A DNA stretch of 64,000 nucleotides from Burkholderiales bacterium (GTDB lineage: Bacteria > Pseudomonadota > Gammaproteobacteria > Burkholderiales > Burkholderiaceae_C): positions 29,129 through 93,128 of the forward strand of contig RXJQ01000066.1 of assembly GCA_003963115.1 (NCBI GenBank). The letters are read 5' to 3'. Positions 32,126 through 41,267 of the stretch are shown one piece after another. How positions within the stretch are numbered: the first letter of the stretch is position 1; every line of letters begins with the position of its first letter. The notes beneath the pieces were generated by a model. It ran no database searches. It was not told where the DNA came from and saw only the letters and a list, made by a program, of their open reading frames with translations. The position numbers and the translations under genes are program-made.

Positions 32126-32815
32126 GTGAAAACGGAACTCAGTCAGCGAATAGCTCTCGCCATGCGACTGGTCATCGCTTCGGCATGCACCGTTGTTGCA
32201 AGCATCGCGGCAGCGGCACAACCCTCCAACGCAAGTGCTCTCGCTGATGCATACACAAGTACACCCGCTGCACCTACCAGCAATGCGCAATACGTGCGCA
32301 GCATCAATGCGGACGAAATTCAGGTCAATCGCTACACGACGCTGAATAGCCAACCCGATGAGACAGACAGCTATGCCCTCGCTGTCACAGCCAAGGTCCA
32401 CTTTCCTCGTGGAGTGGTTTCAACCGTGGGCGATGCGGTCAAGTACTTGCTCATCAGAACTGGCTACGAGCTGGCGCCCGCCGAGCAGATGGACGAGCAC
32501 GTACGGCGTGTATTCGGTCTGCGGCTGCCCGAATCGAATCGCGTTATGGGGCCATATCGCGTGGACGCAATGCTTCGAGCGTTGATGGGGCGAGCATTCA
32601 GCCTGAATGTCGAACAAAACCTGCGCATCGTCTCTTATGCGTCGAACAACCCACCTGCTTCGCCTCAAGCTGCCGCACCGACTGCGTCCGAGCCAGCAAA
32701 GGGTGAAGAAGTAGGCACGGTGCCGGCGCCCTCTCCTACCAATCAAGAGCCAGTCGCTGCAAAGCCTGTTGCGAAGTTCTCCTGGCGGCAAACCCCTCAA
32801 CAAGTCGCCGAATGA
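32126..32815 (+). CDS. PilL N-terminal-like ICE protein (TIGR03748)
   Basis: A 229-residue exported protein. After a signal peptide (RLVIASACTVVASIAAAAQ) come YVRSINADEIQVNRYTTLNSQPDETDSYALAVTAKVHFPRGVVSTVGDAVKYLLIRTGYELAP and LRLPESNRVMGPYRVDAMLRALMGRAFSLNVEQNLRIVSY, typical of the PilL/TIGR03748 family at the start of GI-type conjugation regions. The C-terminal ~70 residues are Pro/Ala-rich. It probably belongs to the cell-envelope part of the mating apparatus. The remaining pil genes known in some relatives are absent. It is the first gene of the plus-strand T4SS operon. Confidence 0.8.
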   Translation: MKTELSQRIALAMRLVIASACTVVASIAAAAQPSNASALADAYTSTPAAPTSNAQYVRSINADEIQVNRYTTLNSQPDETDSYALAVTAKVHFPRGVVSTVGDAVKYLLIRTGYELAPAEQMDEHVRRVFGLRLPESNRVMGPYRVDAMLRALMGRAFSLNVEQNLRIVSYASNNPPASPQAAAPTASEPAKGEEVGTVPAPSPTNQEPVAAKPVAKFSWRQTPQQVAE

Positions 32816-32837
32816 TTGAAAACAGGTAGGACGCAAG

Positions 32838-33731
32838 ATGAGTCAATCCAACGCAGAAAAAGCCACCGCCAATTCTGGCAATGCCACTCAGCCTGTGGCT
32901 GAAGTACGCCCCATTCATGAGGCGACCTCCGAACGAACTGGCCAAGCGACCAATCAGCCGCGTAACAGTCAATTTCAGAACACCCGCCCCCCAGGTTCAG
33001 GCGGTGTTGGTAAGCAATCGAAGCCCAACCGCACGCTGATGTGGATCGCGCTGACTTTGGTGTTCGGCATTGGGGCTGCTGGGTTGATCTGGCACAAAAG
33101 CAGCAAGCATCAACTGAGCGGCTTGCCAAGCCCCGAAAGCACCGGCGAAGTCGTGCCAGTTCCTTCTCGTGTTGACGACCCTGCGAAAGGTCTGGCTAGC
33201 CCGGCAGAGGGTGCCCTGACTGCTTCAGTAAGTCCTGCATCCGCACCCGCGTCGGGGGCTGTTTCCTCCATCGCGCCGAAGGTCAAAGTCAACCTAGAAG
33301 ATGTGCTCCAAAAGGTTGAAAGTCTGGCCACGGACGTGAAGAGTCTGCTAACCGGACACGATGATCATGAGAGCCGCATTGCTGCTCTCGAAAGTGAGCT
33401 GCAAGCACTGAAAGAGTTGCAGGCAAAGGCCGCTGCGCCAAAGCCAACGATGCGACGTACTGGGGTGACACATCGTCCCGTCTCCACCGCTCCGGTTCGC
33501 CCCCCCGTGCAACAACAAGAGGATGCAGCCCAATTGTTGTCCGTCGATGTGTGGGATGGCAGGCCTTCCGTCGCAGTCGGCCGTACGCACGGTGGCGCGA
33601 GCGATGTGCGCTTCCTCACAGAGGGAGACACCCAAGGACGGGTCACCGTAAAAAAAGCTGATGTCGGATCTCAACGCGCAGTGCTTGCCACTGACAAAGG
33701 CGAAGTCGTTCTCTCCCGAGATCAGCAATAA
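32838..33731 (+). CDS. Bitopic membrane protein with coiled coil, T4SS-associated
   Basis: A 297-residue protein. A polar N-terminal ~55 residues is followed by one membrane segment (TLMWIALTLVFGIGAAGLIWH, about 57-78), a Pro/Ser/Ala linker, a coiled coil (DVLQKVESLATDVKSLLTGHDDHESRIAALESELQALKELQAKA, about 155-200) and a C-terminal beta-rich domain (LSVDVWDGRPSVAVGRTHGGASDVRFLTEGDTQGRVTV). The topology, cytoplasmic start and periplasmic beta domain, resembles TraP of IncI systems, but I cannot assign a family. The operon position suggests a structural part of the channel. Confidence 0.65.
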   Translation: MSQSNAEKATANSGNATQPVAEVRPIHEATSERTGQATNQPRNSQFQNTRPPGSGGVGKQSKPNRTLMWIALTLVFGIGAAGLIWHKSSKHQLSGLPSPESTGEVVPVPSRVDDPAKGLASPAEGALTASVSPASAPASGAVSSIAPKVKVNLEDVLQKVESLATDVKSLLTGHDDHESRIAALESELQALKELQAKAAAPKPTMRRTGVTHRPVSTAPVRPPVQQQEDAAQLLSVDVWDGRPSVAVGRTHGGASDVRFLTEGDTQGRVTVKKADVGSQRAVLATDKGEVVLSRDQQ

Positions 33732-33744
33732 CTGACGGACCAGC

Positions 33745-34278
33745 ATGAAAGTCAACTCCCTCATTGGCATTGTTCTGGGGCTGTTCCTGTCCACGCAGGC
33801 CCTGGCTCAATCGGTGCGATCGACGCCGGTAGTGCCAGTGCAACGTCAGTTCCAGCCAACCACAGGCGCAGGCGCAACGACGCAGACATCATCCATTGAT
33901 ACCACTGACGCATTCACTGCCCAGGTCTGGGGTCTGAATGCCGATGAGGTTCAGCGCGCTAAGGCCTTGCTGCGTGGACCTCGCGCCAGCTTCTCAATAC
34001 CCAATCTCTCTCCAATTGAAGCCCTGGGCATCCACGCTCGATCTGATGCAGAGCGCCGAAAGTACGCAGAGTTGTTTGCCAGGGCTCAACATGCGGATAC
34101 CGAGCGCGTGCTGGCATGGATGTATGCCTATCAGGAGGCGATGCAGCGTCTCTATCCCAATGAGCGCGTGATTGACTTCGGGGGGCTGCCCAAAGCCAAT
34201 GTCGACATTGGCACGGCAGATGCCGCCAACGTTCCTCGCGCAGCTGTTCAGCAACCTCGACGTGCGGGGAGTCAATGA
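33745..34278 (+). CDS. TIGR03759 (PFL_4693) conjugation protein
   Basis: A 177-residue exported protein. A signal peptide (LIGIVLGLFLSTQALAQS) is followed by the family core WGLNADEVQRAKALLRGPRASFSIPNLSPIEALGIHARSDAERRKYAELFARAQHADTERVLAWMYAYQEAMQRLYP. It belongs to the GI-type (PFGI-1 class) conjugation set and probably works in the periplasm. Its stop overlaps the next start by ATGA. The function of the family is not established. Confidence 0.85.
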   Translation: MKVNSLIGIVLGLFLSTQALAQSVRSTPVVPVQRQFQPTTGAGATTQTSSIDTTDAFTAQVWGLNADEVQRAKALLRGPRASFSIPNLSPIEALGIHARSDAERRKYAELFARAQHADTERVLAWMYAYQEAMQRLYPNERVIDFGGLPKANVDIGTADAANVPRAAVQQPRRAGSQ

Positions 34279-34847
34279 TTAGCCGACGATTGCTTCTCAT
34301 AGCCTCCGCAAGCGAACTGGTGTGGAGCAACGCGCTGGCTACAACGCGTAGGGGACAACCAGCACCTATTCCACCAGGCTATGTCGCCATGGGTCGGATG
34401 AATGAGGTGCCACCGGCAATCCTTTACGGAGTGGCTCTGCAAGAATCCAAGATGCTTTTTGGCGAGAAGGCGTTGCCATATCCATGGACGCTGAATGTCG
34501 AAAAAGTGCCGATGCGCTTTAAGAGCTATGAGGCATCCGTCGCCGCACTGCGTGGGTATGTAAGCCGTGGTGTGAATAGCGTTGACTGCGGGCTTTTGCA
34601 GGTCAACTGGGGCTATCACCACGACAAGCTCAAGACGTTCTGGACTGCGATGGATCCCTATCCCAACATAGGGGTAGGCGCCCGCTTGCTGCGCTCACAC
34701 TTTGTTGTCACCCGCAACTGGTTTGACGCCGTTGCGCGGTACCACAACGCCAATCCCACTATTGGTGTCCCATACGCAAAATCGGTTTATCGACATATCG
34801 CTGAGATTCCTCTCTCGCCAGTTGCACTCGGAGGTGTCCGTGGCTAA
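34275..34847 (+). CDS. SLT-type lytic transglycosylase of the T4SS
   Basis: A 190-residue exported enzyme that would cut peptidoglycan to let the secretion channel through. The catalytic Glu57 lies in YGVALQESKML, followed by the SLT-type CGLLQVNWGYHHDKLKTFW and NIGVGARLLRSHFVVTRNWFDAVARYHNAN with the usual closing Tyr/His. It plays the role of VirB1-type proteins. The start overlaps the preceding stop and its end overlaps the next gene by 8 nt, so translation is coupled. Confidence 0.85.
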   Translation: MISRRLLLIASASELVWSNALATTRRGQPAPIPPGYVAMGRMNEVPPAILYGVALQESKMLFGEKALPYPWTLNVEKVPMRFKSYEASVAALRGYVSRGVNSVDCGLLQVNWGYHHDKLKTFWTAMDPYPNIGVGARLLRSHFVVTRNWFDAVARYHNANPTIGVPYAKSVYRHIAEIPLSPVALGGVRG

Positions 34848-35556
34848 GCAATTGGCAAACACTTTGGGTTCATTCGAGCAGCTGGTGCATACATGCACCG
34901 GCACCACGGTCGCACCACACAAGCGCTGTGGATGGCCCGCCCTTTCCATTCACGACCTGGTGCAAGCATTCCTGCCATCAAACCCCAAGCTTGCAAACGC
35001 ACGCCAGGGTGTGGAATTGCGCGCCCGTGTGCTCGCCGTGATCCCTCTTTTCTTCGCTCAGGCCGGAATGGCCCAATCACTCCCCGTCGTGTTGTTCGAC
35101 TCGGGAAAGACAGTGCCATCGGCACAGTACTTCAGCCACGTGTTGCATGGCGTTGACGCAGTTGATGAGTCTCCATTGCTTGCGTTCCCGGTTCAAGTGA
35201 AAGGTCTCAGACCCGGAGTTGTGTCAGGGAAGCACCGCATTGCCAATGCACAGTGGCTGACGCAGCCCCTCTTTGTCATAGGCGCTGACGAGATGTCTAC
35301 GCAATGGCTCCAGAAATATCGTGTGGCAATACAGCGGCTAAAAGCCAGCGGAATCGTCGTTTCCGTCAAAGACGTACAGACATTCAAAGCCCTTCAGCGG
35401 ATAAGTGAAGCACCAGTTGCTCCTCATCCCGCTCCAGGCCTAGTCTCTGCTCTCAAGGCTGCTGGCGTGACAGCCTACCCAGTCATGGTCCTGACTGATG
35501 GATCTGTGGTGCAAGACCTGTCGGCGTGGAATGAAATCAGTGGGGTGCAGCCATGA
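34840..35556 (+). CDS. TIGR03765 (PFL_4695) conjugation protein
   Basis: A 238-residue protein of the PFL_4695 class. The GTG start at 34840 has GGAGG 5 nt upstream and lies inside the end of the transglycosylase gene; a longer frame from 34702 is in the wrong context. A hydrophobic export segment is present (ARVLAVIPLFFAQAGMAQS, about residues 60-80). Family features include LPVVLFDSGKTVPSAQYFSHVL and VTAYPVMVLTDGSVVQDLSAW, an alpha/beta periplasmic domain. It overlaps the coupling-protein gene by ATGA. The role is unknown, but it is always near traD in GI-type systems. Confidence 0.8.
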   Translation: MAKQLANTLGSFEQLVHTCTGTTVAPHKRCGWPALSIHDLVQAFLPSNPKLANARQGVELRARVLAVIPLFFAQAGMAQSLPVVLFDSGKTVPSAQYFSHVLHGVDAVDESPLLAFPVQVKGLRPGVVSGKHRIANAQWLTQPLFVIGADEMSTQWLQKYRVAIQRLKASGIVVSVKDVQTFKALQRISEAPVAPHPAPGLVSALKAAGVTAYPVMVLTDGSVVQDLSAWNEISGVQP

Positions 35557-37904
35557 GCAAGGCTACCTATGTTCTTGAGCCTCTTTTGAGACCGGCCGTT
35601 GAATTCCAAAGTGCCGCGGTGGCGGCAGCGTGCGGTTCGGTCGCCTTGAGTGCACCTTGGGCGCTGATGCTACCGGATCGACTGGGGCTTGCGTGTGGGG
35701 CCATGGCTTTCACATTTGCCAGCGTGCGCTTCAAGGAAGCCTGGGACGTCAAGCGGTACCAGGCGGGCATGAAGTACTACAAGATCACGAAGCTCGCTCC
35801 GCACAAGATTCCAAGAACCAAGGACACCCTGTACTTTGGAGAGGGCTTCGCATGGACGCAAAAGCATACTCAGCGAAAGCTGGATGCTACGCGTCCAGAA
35901 GCTCAACCATTCATCACAATCACCGCTCGTGATCGTGCGTTGAAAGAGGTAGCTCGGAAATTCGAGAAATGGGCCAGCGCCAAAGACAAGACTGGCATCT
36001 CCTCACACCGCATTGCTGCGAAGGTGGCAACTTGGACCAGCTCAGAGCAATGGTGGAATCCTCTGCGCCCTATTCATGACCTGGGTGGCAATGTGCATCT
36101 GCACGGCGTCGAACCGGATGAGAAGCCCGTTCTGTTGCGCCAATCCGCACGCTCAGGGCACCTCTTGGTGCTGGGGACAACCCGCGTTGGCAAGACGCGG
36201 TTGCTGGAGTTGCTGGCAACGCAGGATATCCATGACGGGTACGTCGTCATCATCATCGATCCCAAGGGTGATGCTGAGCTGATGATGCGTGTCTACGCCG
36301 AGGCTGCTCGCGCCGGACGTCTGGACCAGCTGTACTTGTTCCACCTTGGGTACCCGGAATTTTCGGCCCGCTACAACGGTGTTGGCAACTTCTCGCGGAT
36401 CACAGAAGTAGCATCGCGCGCCACAAACGCGCTGCCCTCTTCGGGCAATTCGGCAGCGTTCAAGGAATTTTCTTGGCGCTTCACGAATCTTGTCGCACAA
36501 GCCCAGGTTGCCTTGGGTGAGGTGCCCACATACAACGGCATCCTGCGACACATCACTGACATCGAACCTCTGTTCATCAAATACGCCCGACTCGCGTTGG
36601 ATCGCGCACAGGCAGCAGGGCAGATCCGCAACTGGGAAACGATGGTCGAGACATGTGCCATCGAGATCGAAAAGCGCAAGATTCAGGTTCCACGTTCCTT
36701 GCAAGACCGTCACCCTACTCTTTCTGCAACGATCATCGTCGCCCGTAAGTTGCAGCCAGAAATCAGTGATCCGGTTCTGGGTGGCTTAGCTACGGCTGTG
36801 AGCTACGAGAAGTCCTTCTTCGAGAAGATCATTGCCTCGTTGGGGCCATTTCTCGAAAAGCTCACCACTGGCGCAATTGGGCAACTGATCAGTCCCGATT
36901 ACTTCAATCCCTCGGATCGTCGTCCTGTATTTGACTGGATGCAGGTCATTCGCCAGGGTGGGATCGTTTACGCGGGCTTGGATGCTCTCTCGGACTCTGT
37001 TATCGCTGGTGCAGTTGGCAACTCAATGTTGGCCGATTTGGTGTCGGTCGGCGGCAAGCTGTACAAGACAGGCCTTGATCCCCACCGTGACGACGGCAAG
37101 ATCGTCTTGCCAACAATTTGCAGCCACTTCGATGAGGTAGAGGCCATCGTCGGAGAAGAGTTCATCCCGATGGTCAACCGGATGGGCGGCGCGGGTATGC
37201 GTGTGACGGCGTACACCCAGACGGTGCCAGACCTCGAAGCCAAGCTCAAAGACGCAGCCAAGGCTCAGCAGATTCTGGGCAACTTCAACCACGTGGTGAC
37301 GCTTCGCACCAAGAGCTTGGAGAGCGCAAAGTTCATTGCGGATCAAATGCCCAAGGTCGAGGTAACCACGTTGACCGTGGTTTCTGGTGTGACCGACAAA
37401 GCCGCCGAAGGCGATGGCATTCACTTCATCAGTAACAACCAGGATCGCGTGGCGACGAAGGATGTGCCGCTCATTGAGGCATCTGATGTCATGCAGTTGC
37501 CAATCGGTCAAGCCTTCGCCTTGTTTGAAGGCAACCGTCTGTCCAAGATCAGGATTCCATTGCCTGACACAACGGGCGATGTCTTCATCCCGGAATCGCT
37601 GCGGGCCGTATGTGAGGACATGAAGAATCGCTACCGCACATCCGATCAGTGGTGGACCGAGACGGACTGGCTGGCAGGGCATCCGATTGGGCTGGCTGGA
37701 TCTGCCCCCATCTATGTGCCGGACGATCTCGACGCCAAGACGGATGCTGCAGTGGCCGCTACGGGGGCATCTACAGGCGATGAACGGGTGGAGCCGACGC
37801 TTGGTCCTGAATTCTCATCGGTGGCCGATCTCGGTGAAATTGATCTTGATACCTTGGTTGCATCCATGGATCAGAACGCCTATTCAGGTGAGGTCGTGAA
37901 ATGA
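35553..37904 (+). CDS. traD: Type IV coupling protein TraD (TIGR03743 class)
   Basis: A 783-residue ATPase that links the relaxosome to the secretion channel. N-terminal hydrophobic segments (about 15-60) anchor it. Walker A is LGTTRVGKTRLLEL near residue 207 and Walker B-like VVIIIDPKGDAEL near 230. Later motifs include FDWMQVIRQGGIVYAGLDALSD and GGAGMRVTAYTQTVPDLEAKL. The C-terminal ~60 residues are acidic and variable, as expected for a substrate-contact tail. It shares a start/stop overlap with both neighbours, so the block is tightly co-translated. Confidence 0.92.
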   Translation: MSKATYVLEPLLRPAVEFQSAAVAAACGSVALSAPWALMLPDRLGLACGAMAFTFASVRFKEAWDVKRYQAGMKYYKITKLAPHKIPRTKDTLYFGEGFAWTQKHTQRKLDATRPEAQPFITITARDRALKEVARKFEKWASAKDKTGISSHRIAAKVATWTSSEQWWNPLRPIHDLGGNVHLHGVEPDEKPVLLRQSARSGHLLVLGTTRVGKTRLLELLATQDIHDGYVVIIIDPKGDAELMMRVYAEAARAGRLDQLYLFHLGYPEFSARYNGVGNFSRITEVASRATNALPSSGNSAAFKEFSWRFTNLVAQAQVALGEVPTYNGILRHITDIEPLFIKYARLALDRAQAAGQIRNWETMVETCAIEIEKRKIQVPRSLQDRHPTLSATIIVARKLQPEISDPVLGGLATAVSYEKSFFEKIIASLGPFLEKLTTGAIGQLISPDYFNPSDRRPVFDWMQVIRQGGIVYAGLDALSDSVIAGAVGNSMLADLVSVGGKLYKTGLDPHRDDGKIVLPTICSHFDEVEAIVGEEFIPMVNRMGGAGMRVTAYTQTVPDLEAKLKDAAKAQQILGNFNHVVTLRTKSLESAKFIADQMPKVEVTTLTVVSGVTDKAAEGDGIHFISNNQDRVATKDVPLIEASDVMQLPIGQAFALFEGNRLSKIRIPLPDTTGDVFIPESLRAVCEDMKNRYRTSDQWWTETDWLAGHPIGLAGSAPIYVPDDLDAKTDAAVAATGASTGDERVEPTLGPEFSSVADLGEIDLDTLVASMDQNAYSGEVVK

Positions 37905-38653
37905 GCAAAGGACCCGTTAAGCCGCAGGCTGGTGGTGGATCCAGTCCCGTTGATCAAGGCCCCATCGGTCTCATGATTGGGATCGTGTTTGGCACGATGC
38001 TCAGTGCACTGTTTGCCTGGGCCATTGCCGTCATCATCGAAATTGTCGGGATGCACACCCCGATGATGTGGGAGGCCAAAGGCATCAACCATGCTCGGGG
38101 CCTGATTGAAGAAGACCTTGCCTACATCTCTGAGTATCCGCGCTCACTGATCATCCCTGACACGCTCGGGTTTTCCCAGAGCGTGGCCAAGATGGTTGCA
38201 AAGCCATTTCTAAGCATGGACGTCTTGGGTTACTACGAGGAAAGCCGTAGACCTATCCCAGACGACCTCAGGGACAACATGAAGAGAACATCGTTGCTGC
38301 TCAAACGTGAGCTTGCCAAGGTGTTCATGGTCTCCATGTACATCGCGATGGATACCGCAGTTCGCATGTTCGTCGTCGTATTTGCATTGCCAGCGTTTGC
38401 GCTGGCCTGTCTGCTGGGCGCGATTGACGGTCTTGCTCGTCGTGATCTGCGCAGATGGGGCGGCGGACGTGAAAGCAGCTTTTTGTATCACCGCGCCAAG
38501 AAGGCCACTCTCTGGTCCTTAACCGTTGGATTTGGGCTGTACCTGGCCTGGCCCTTCGGTGGTTTTAACCCGGCCTACATGGTCCTGGTTTTCACAGCAC
38601 TGGTTGCTTGGTCCCTATCCGTTTGGGTCAGCACCTTCAAGAAGTACATCTAA
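37901..38653 (+). CDS. DUF4400 / TIGR03747 (PFL_4697) inner-membrane protein
   Basis: A 250-residue membrane protein with an N-terminal segment (GLMIGIVFGTMLSALFAWAIAVIIEIVGM), a soluble middle, and three or so C-terminal segments (MFVVVFALPAFALACLLGAIDGLA, LWSLTVGFGLYLAWPF, YMVLVFTALVAWSLSVWVS). The pair RRDLRRWGGGRESSFLYHRAK is typical of this family between traD and the RAQPRD gene. It presumably forms part of the inner-membrane platform with TraD. It overlaps traD by 4 nt. Confidence 0.88.
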   Translation: MSKGPVKPQAGGGSSPVDQGPIGLMIGIVFGTMLSALFAWAIAVIIEIVGMHTPMMWEAKGINHARGLIEEDLAYISEYPRSLIIPDTLGFSQSVAKMVAKPFLSMDVLGYYEESRRPIPDDLRDNMKRTSLLLKRELAKVFMVSMYIAMDTAVRMFVVVFALPAFALACLLGAIDGLARRDLRRWGGGRESSFLYHRAKKATLWSLTVGFGLYLAWPFGGFNPAYMVLVFTALVAWSLSVWVSTFKKYI

Positions 38654-38667
38654 GTCAAGGAATCGCC

Positions 38668-39000
38668 ATGTCGATGAACATTGCCAACCGCCTGCCTACC
38701 TCGCGTCAGCTCTTGCTTGGGCTGTTCGTGGCAGGTTCGTGCCTCCTGGCCACTACGCCTTCCCGGGCTGATGAGGATGCGGACCGTGAACGGCTCGCAA
38801 AGATCAGCTACGAGTTGCAGCAGCTGCGTCAAATGATTGATCAAGCTGACAAAAATTCTGACAAAACGGCCCGAGTGCGTTTCCGCTATGACTGGCTCAA
38901 CCGTGACGTCGAGATGATTCAACGGGGCATTGATGACCATTTGGATGCGCCACGGCAGCCCCGTGCCGTGGCGCCATTGCGCGGCGACTATCGCAATTGA
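38668..39000 (+). CDS. RAQPRD-family conjugation protein (TIGR01690)
   Basis: A 110-residue exported protein with a signal peptide (LLLGLFVAGSCLLATTPSRA). The core matches the family: RLAKISYELQQLRQMIDQADKNSDKTARVRFRYDWLNRDVEMIQRGIDDHL. The eponymous RAQPRD motif near the C-terminus is degenerate here (APRQPRA followed by PLRGDYR). The ATG at 38668 has AAGG with good spacing. It is likely a periplasmic structural or assembly component. Confidence 0.88.
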   Translation: MSMNIANRLPTSRQLLLGLFVAGSCLLATTPSRADEDADRERLAKISYELQQLRQMIDQADKNSDKTARVRFRYDWLNRDVEMIQRGIDDHLDAPRQPRAVAPLRGDYRN

Positions 39001-39016
39001 TGGCGGGTAGCACCTT

Positions 39017-39247
39017 ATGCAACAGGAAATGGAGACCGCCTTCAACACTGCCGCTGGCTTCAACAGCAGCTATGTTGCAACGGGGATCGTTCTGATCGTT
39101 GGGGCCGTTGCCTACCTCTGGGGGGCAAACGCGATCCGCGCACTCCTTTCCATGGTGATGCACCAGCCGACCGAAATGCCCCGTGGTTCACGCTATGTGA
39201 TCAGGGTGGCGATTTTGCTCGCAATCCTCACCTATCTGTTGAGCTGA
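39017..39247 (+). CDS. DUF3262 / TIGR03758 (PFL_4701) small membrane protein
   Basis: A 76-residue two-segment inner-membrane protein (YVATGIVLIVGAVAYLWGANAIRALL and YVIRVAILLAILTYLLS), the size and pattern of the PFL_4701 class, pilin-like or channel-subunit in position. A related domain appears as the C-terminus of the transglycosylase-like protein at 56276-57238. It follows RAQPRD by 16 nt. Confidence 0.85.
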   Translation: MQQEMETAFNTAAGFNSSYVATGIVLIVGAVAYLWGANAIRALLSMVMHQPTEMPRGSRYVIRVAILLAILTYLLS

Positions 39248-39477
39248 TGACCATGAAGCGCTACTCACAGCCGCCCGCGCAGCCTCCCTGACCCAACCAA
39301 GGTCCAGGTGAATGCCTGGATCACCTCATCCAGCAAGCGAGATCGAGCCCGCCCCTCGCGGAGCGGGATGGCCTCTCTTTGCCGGAAACCGTCCATTTTC
39401 AAATTTGGGCGGGGCCTTAGGGCCATTCCTTCGCCTTGATCTTTGTTCTCTCTCAATCATTTTGCTAGGAGATTCTC
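39248..39477 (+). other. 230-bp gap inside the T4SS operon
   Basis: Longer than any other gap in the operon. It holds a GGTGA/TCACC stem (39308-39326) and a GC-rich hairpin-like stretch near 39345-39375, with no gene. It may carry an internal promoter or a processing site that raises expression of the pilin-like gene that follows. Confidence 0.4.
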
Positions 39478-39882
39478 ATGTCTTTCATCACGCAAGCTGC
39501 ACAAGCAACTCAGCGTCAAGCCCAGCGTTTGGCCGCACGCGCTCGCAAACTGCCCAACATCATGGCCGGTACATTGGCCATGTTGATGGCCGCAGGACCT
39601 GCCATGGCTGCGCTGCCCGGCACCGTGGCGCCTGGCCAAGGTGTGAATGGTGGCGACTACATCGCTCTTCTCCAACAGTACTGGAAGCAGGGCGTTGCTG
39701 TGCTGGTGCTCATGATGGGTACCTACGCCTTCGTTGAAGTCGCTGGTGGTGCAGTCGGCAAGTTCCGCGAATGGCGCGAAGGCAAGGCCGAGCTGACCGA
39801 TCTGAAGTGGTTCTTCTTCATCGGTGTGGTGATGCTGGTTGCCGTTGTGTACCTGCTGACCACTGCCAACAGCATCCTGTAA
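39478..39882 (+). CDS. DUF2976 / TIGR03745 (PFL_4702) pilin-like membrane protein
   Basis: A 134-residue protein with a long signal-like N-terminus cleaved probably after MAAGPAMAA, followed by LPGTVAPGQGVNGGDY and two membrane segments (QGVAVLVLMMGTYAFVEVAGGAVG, WFFFIGVVMLVAVVYLLTTANSIL). Size, signal peptide and two segments are those of conjugative pilin-type subunits. AGGAG lies before the ATG. The large upstream gap would suit separately high expression. Confidence 0.87.
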   Translation: MSFITQAAQATQRQAQRLAARARKLPNIMAGTLAMLMAAGPAMAALPGTVAPGQGVNGGDYIALLQQYWKQGVAVLVLMMGTYAFVEVAGGAVGKFREWREGKAELTDLKWFFFIGVVMLVAVVYLLTTANSIL

Positions 39883-39924
39883 TCGTCTGCTGAGACGACA
39901 ACCAGCACATCCGAGTACCACGCT

Positions 39925-40347
39925 ATGAGTGAACAAGGACGCGATTCTGCAGACCACACGATCTACTCGGGGCATGCTCCGTTGACGGATCGTGCGAACA
40001 ACGAGCCCGCAATCATGCGAGGGCTCACAGCATCGGAAACGCAGATTGCAGCCTTGATCTTCTTTCCCGTGTGGGTGGTGATCGGTGTGCTGGTTGCTTT
40101 CATCACCAAGATCTGGGCCATAGGTGTTTTGATCTCTTCGCTGGCGCCCATGGTCACTGTATGGGTCCTTGCCGGATGGCTGGCAACGATCAAGCGTGAC
40201 AGACCCGACAACTTCTACCTGCACAAGTATTGGCATTGGATGGCGAAGTCAGGTTTTTCAAAAGGCCACTTCATCAATCACAACGGCCACTGGGACATTG
40301 GTCTTGAGTTCGACGCTCAGCGAACGAGCAAGAAAAACAAGCCCTGA
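39925..40347 (+). CDS. DUF3487 / TIGR03750 (PFL_4703-class) membrane protein
   Basis: A 140-residue protein with two membrane segments (IAALIFFPVWVVIGVLVAFIT, IWAIGVLISSLAPMVTVWVLAGWLATI). A cytoplasmic tail carries KRDRPDNFYLHKYWHWMAKSGF, a TraL-like arrangement found in this family. It is expected to sit with the next two proteins in the inner-membrane complex. Confidence 0.87.
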   Translation: MSEQGRDSADHTIYSGHAPLTDRANNEPAIMRGLTASETQIAALIFFPVWVVIGVLVAFITKIWAIGVLISSLAPMVTVWVLAGWLATIKRDRPDNFYLHKYWHWMAKSGFSKGHFINHNGHWDIGLEFDAQRTSKKNKP

Positions 40348-40379
40348 CCGAACACCGCCACTCGCCAAGGAAAGACATC

Positions 40380-41240
40380 ATGGCTCGATATGTCGATGCA
40401 CTTGAACAAGCACGCTGGACAATCAAAATTGTGACAGGCCTCGCGGCTGCCGCTCTGCTGGTTGCAGGGTTTGCCGTCATGGGATGGCGCGCAGCTCCCA
40501 AAGACCTGGACATTCACATTCCCCCCGATCTCTCTGCTGGGGCCACTATTCACGCTGGCAGGCGTGAAGTTCCTTCGCCCAATGTTTATACCTTTGCCTT
40601 CTACATCTGGCAGCAACTCAATCGGTGGAGCAAGAACGGCCAGCAAGACTATGGCGACCAGATTTACAAGCTTCAGGCCTTCTTCACGCCTTCATGTCGT
40701 GAGCAACTGATCGATGACCAAAAGATTCGAGCAGACCAGGGGGAACTGGATCAACGCACTCGCACCGTGACAGAAATTCCGGGCCTGGGCTATCGGGATG
40801 AACGTGTTGTTTCACTCGCTGATGGATCTTGGGCAGTGATGATCGACACCCAAATTCAAGAGACGTCCCGTGGCGTGCCGGTTAAGGATGCGTATATCCG
40901 CTATCCATTGCACATCGTTCGCTACGACGTTGATCGTGAGCGCAACCCCTGGCAACTTGCTCTCGACTGCTTCAGGGGGCGTCCTGAGCGATTGGACCCG
41001 AAGGCCGTCGAAGTTTCTCGTAGCTCGGACGGGTCAATGGTCAAAAACACTGATGCCTACGCCAACAAGTCATTGGGTGACGGTGGGGTGGATGTGAATG
41101 ATCTACCACCAACAGCAGCAGGACCTGCAGCTACTCCTGCATCAGCTGCTCCCTCGACCACTTCTCAGTCTGCGGCTGCTGTCCGGCAACCGCTGCCGTC
41201 TTCGCTGGCCCCTGCTGTACTCCCCCGCCCCGTCAATTGA
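40380..41240 (+). CDS. DUF2895 / TIGR03746 conjugation protein (TraE/VirB8-like)
   Basis: A 286-residue protein: a single N-terminal membrane segment (IVTGLAAAALLVAGFAVMGW) and a periplasmic domain with VYTFAFYIWQQLNRWSKNGQQDYGDQIYKLQAFFTPSCREQLIDDQ and DAYIRYPLHIVRYDVDRERNPWQLALDCF, matching this ICE family. Its shape recalls VirB8/TraE. The last ~50 residues are Ala/Pro-rich. It lies in the usual order before TIGR03749. Confidence 0.87.
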   Translation: MARYVDALEQARWTIKIVTGLAAAALLVAGFAVMGWRAAPKDLDIHIPPDLSAGATIHAGRREVPSPNVYTFAFYIWQQLNRWSKNGQQDYGDQIYKLQAFFTPSCREQLIDDQKIRADQGELDQRTRTVTEIPGLGYRDERVVSLADGSWAVMIDTQIQETSRGVPVKDAYIRYPLHIVRYDVDRERNPWQLALDCFRGRPERLDPKAVEVSRSSDGSMVKNTDAYANKSLGDGGVDVNDLPPTAAGPAATPASAAPSTTSQSAAAVRQPLPSSLAPAVLPRPVN

Positions 41241-41267
41241 CCCGAGTTGTCAGCGAAAGGAACGTTC

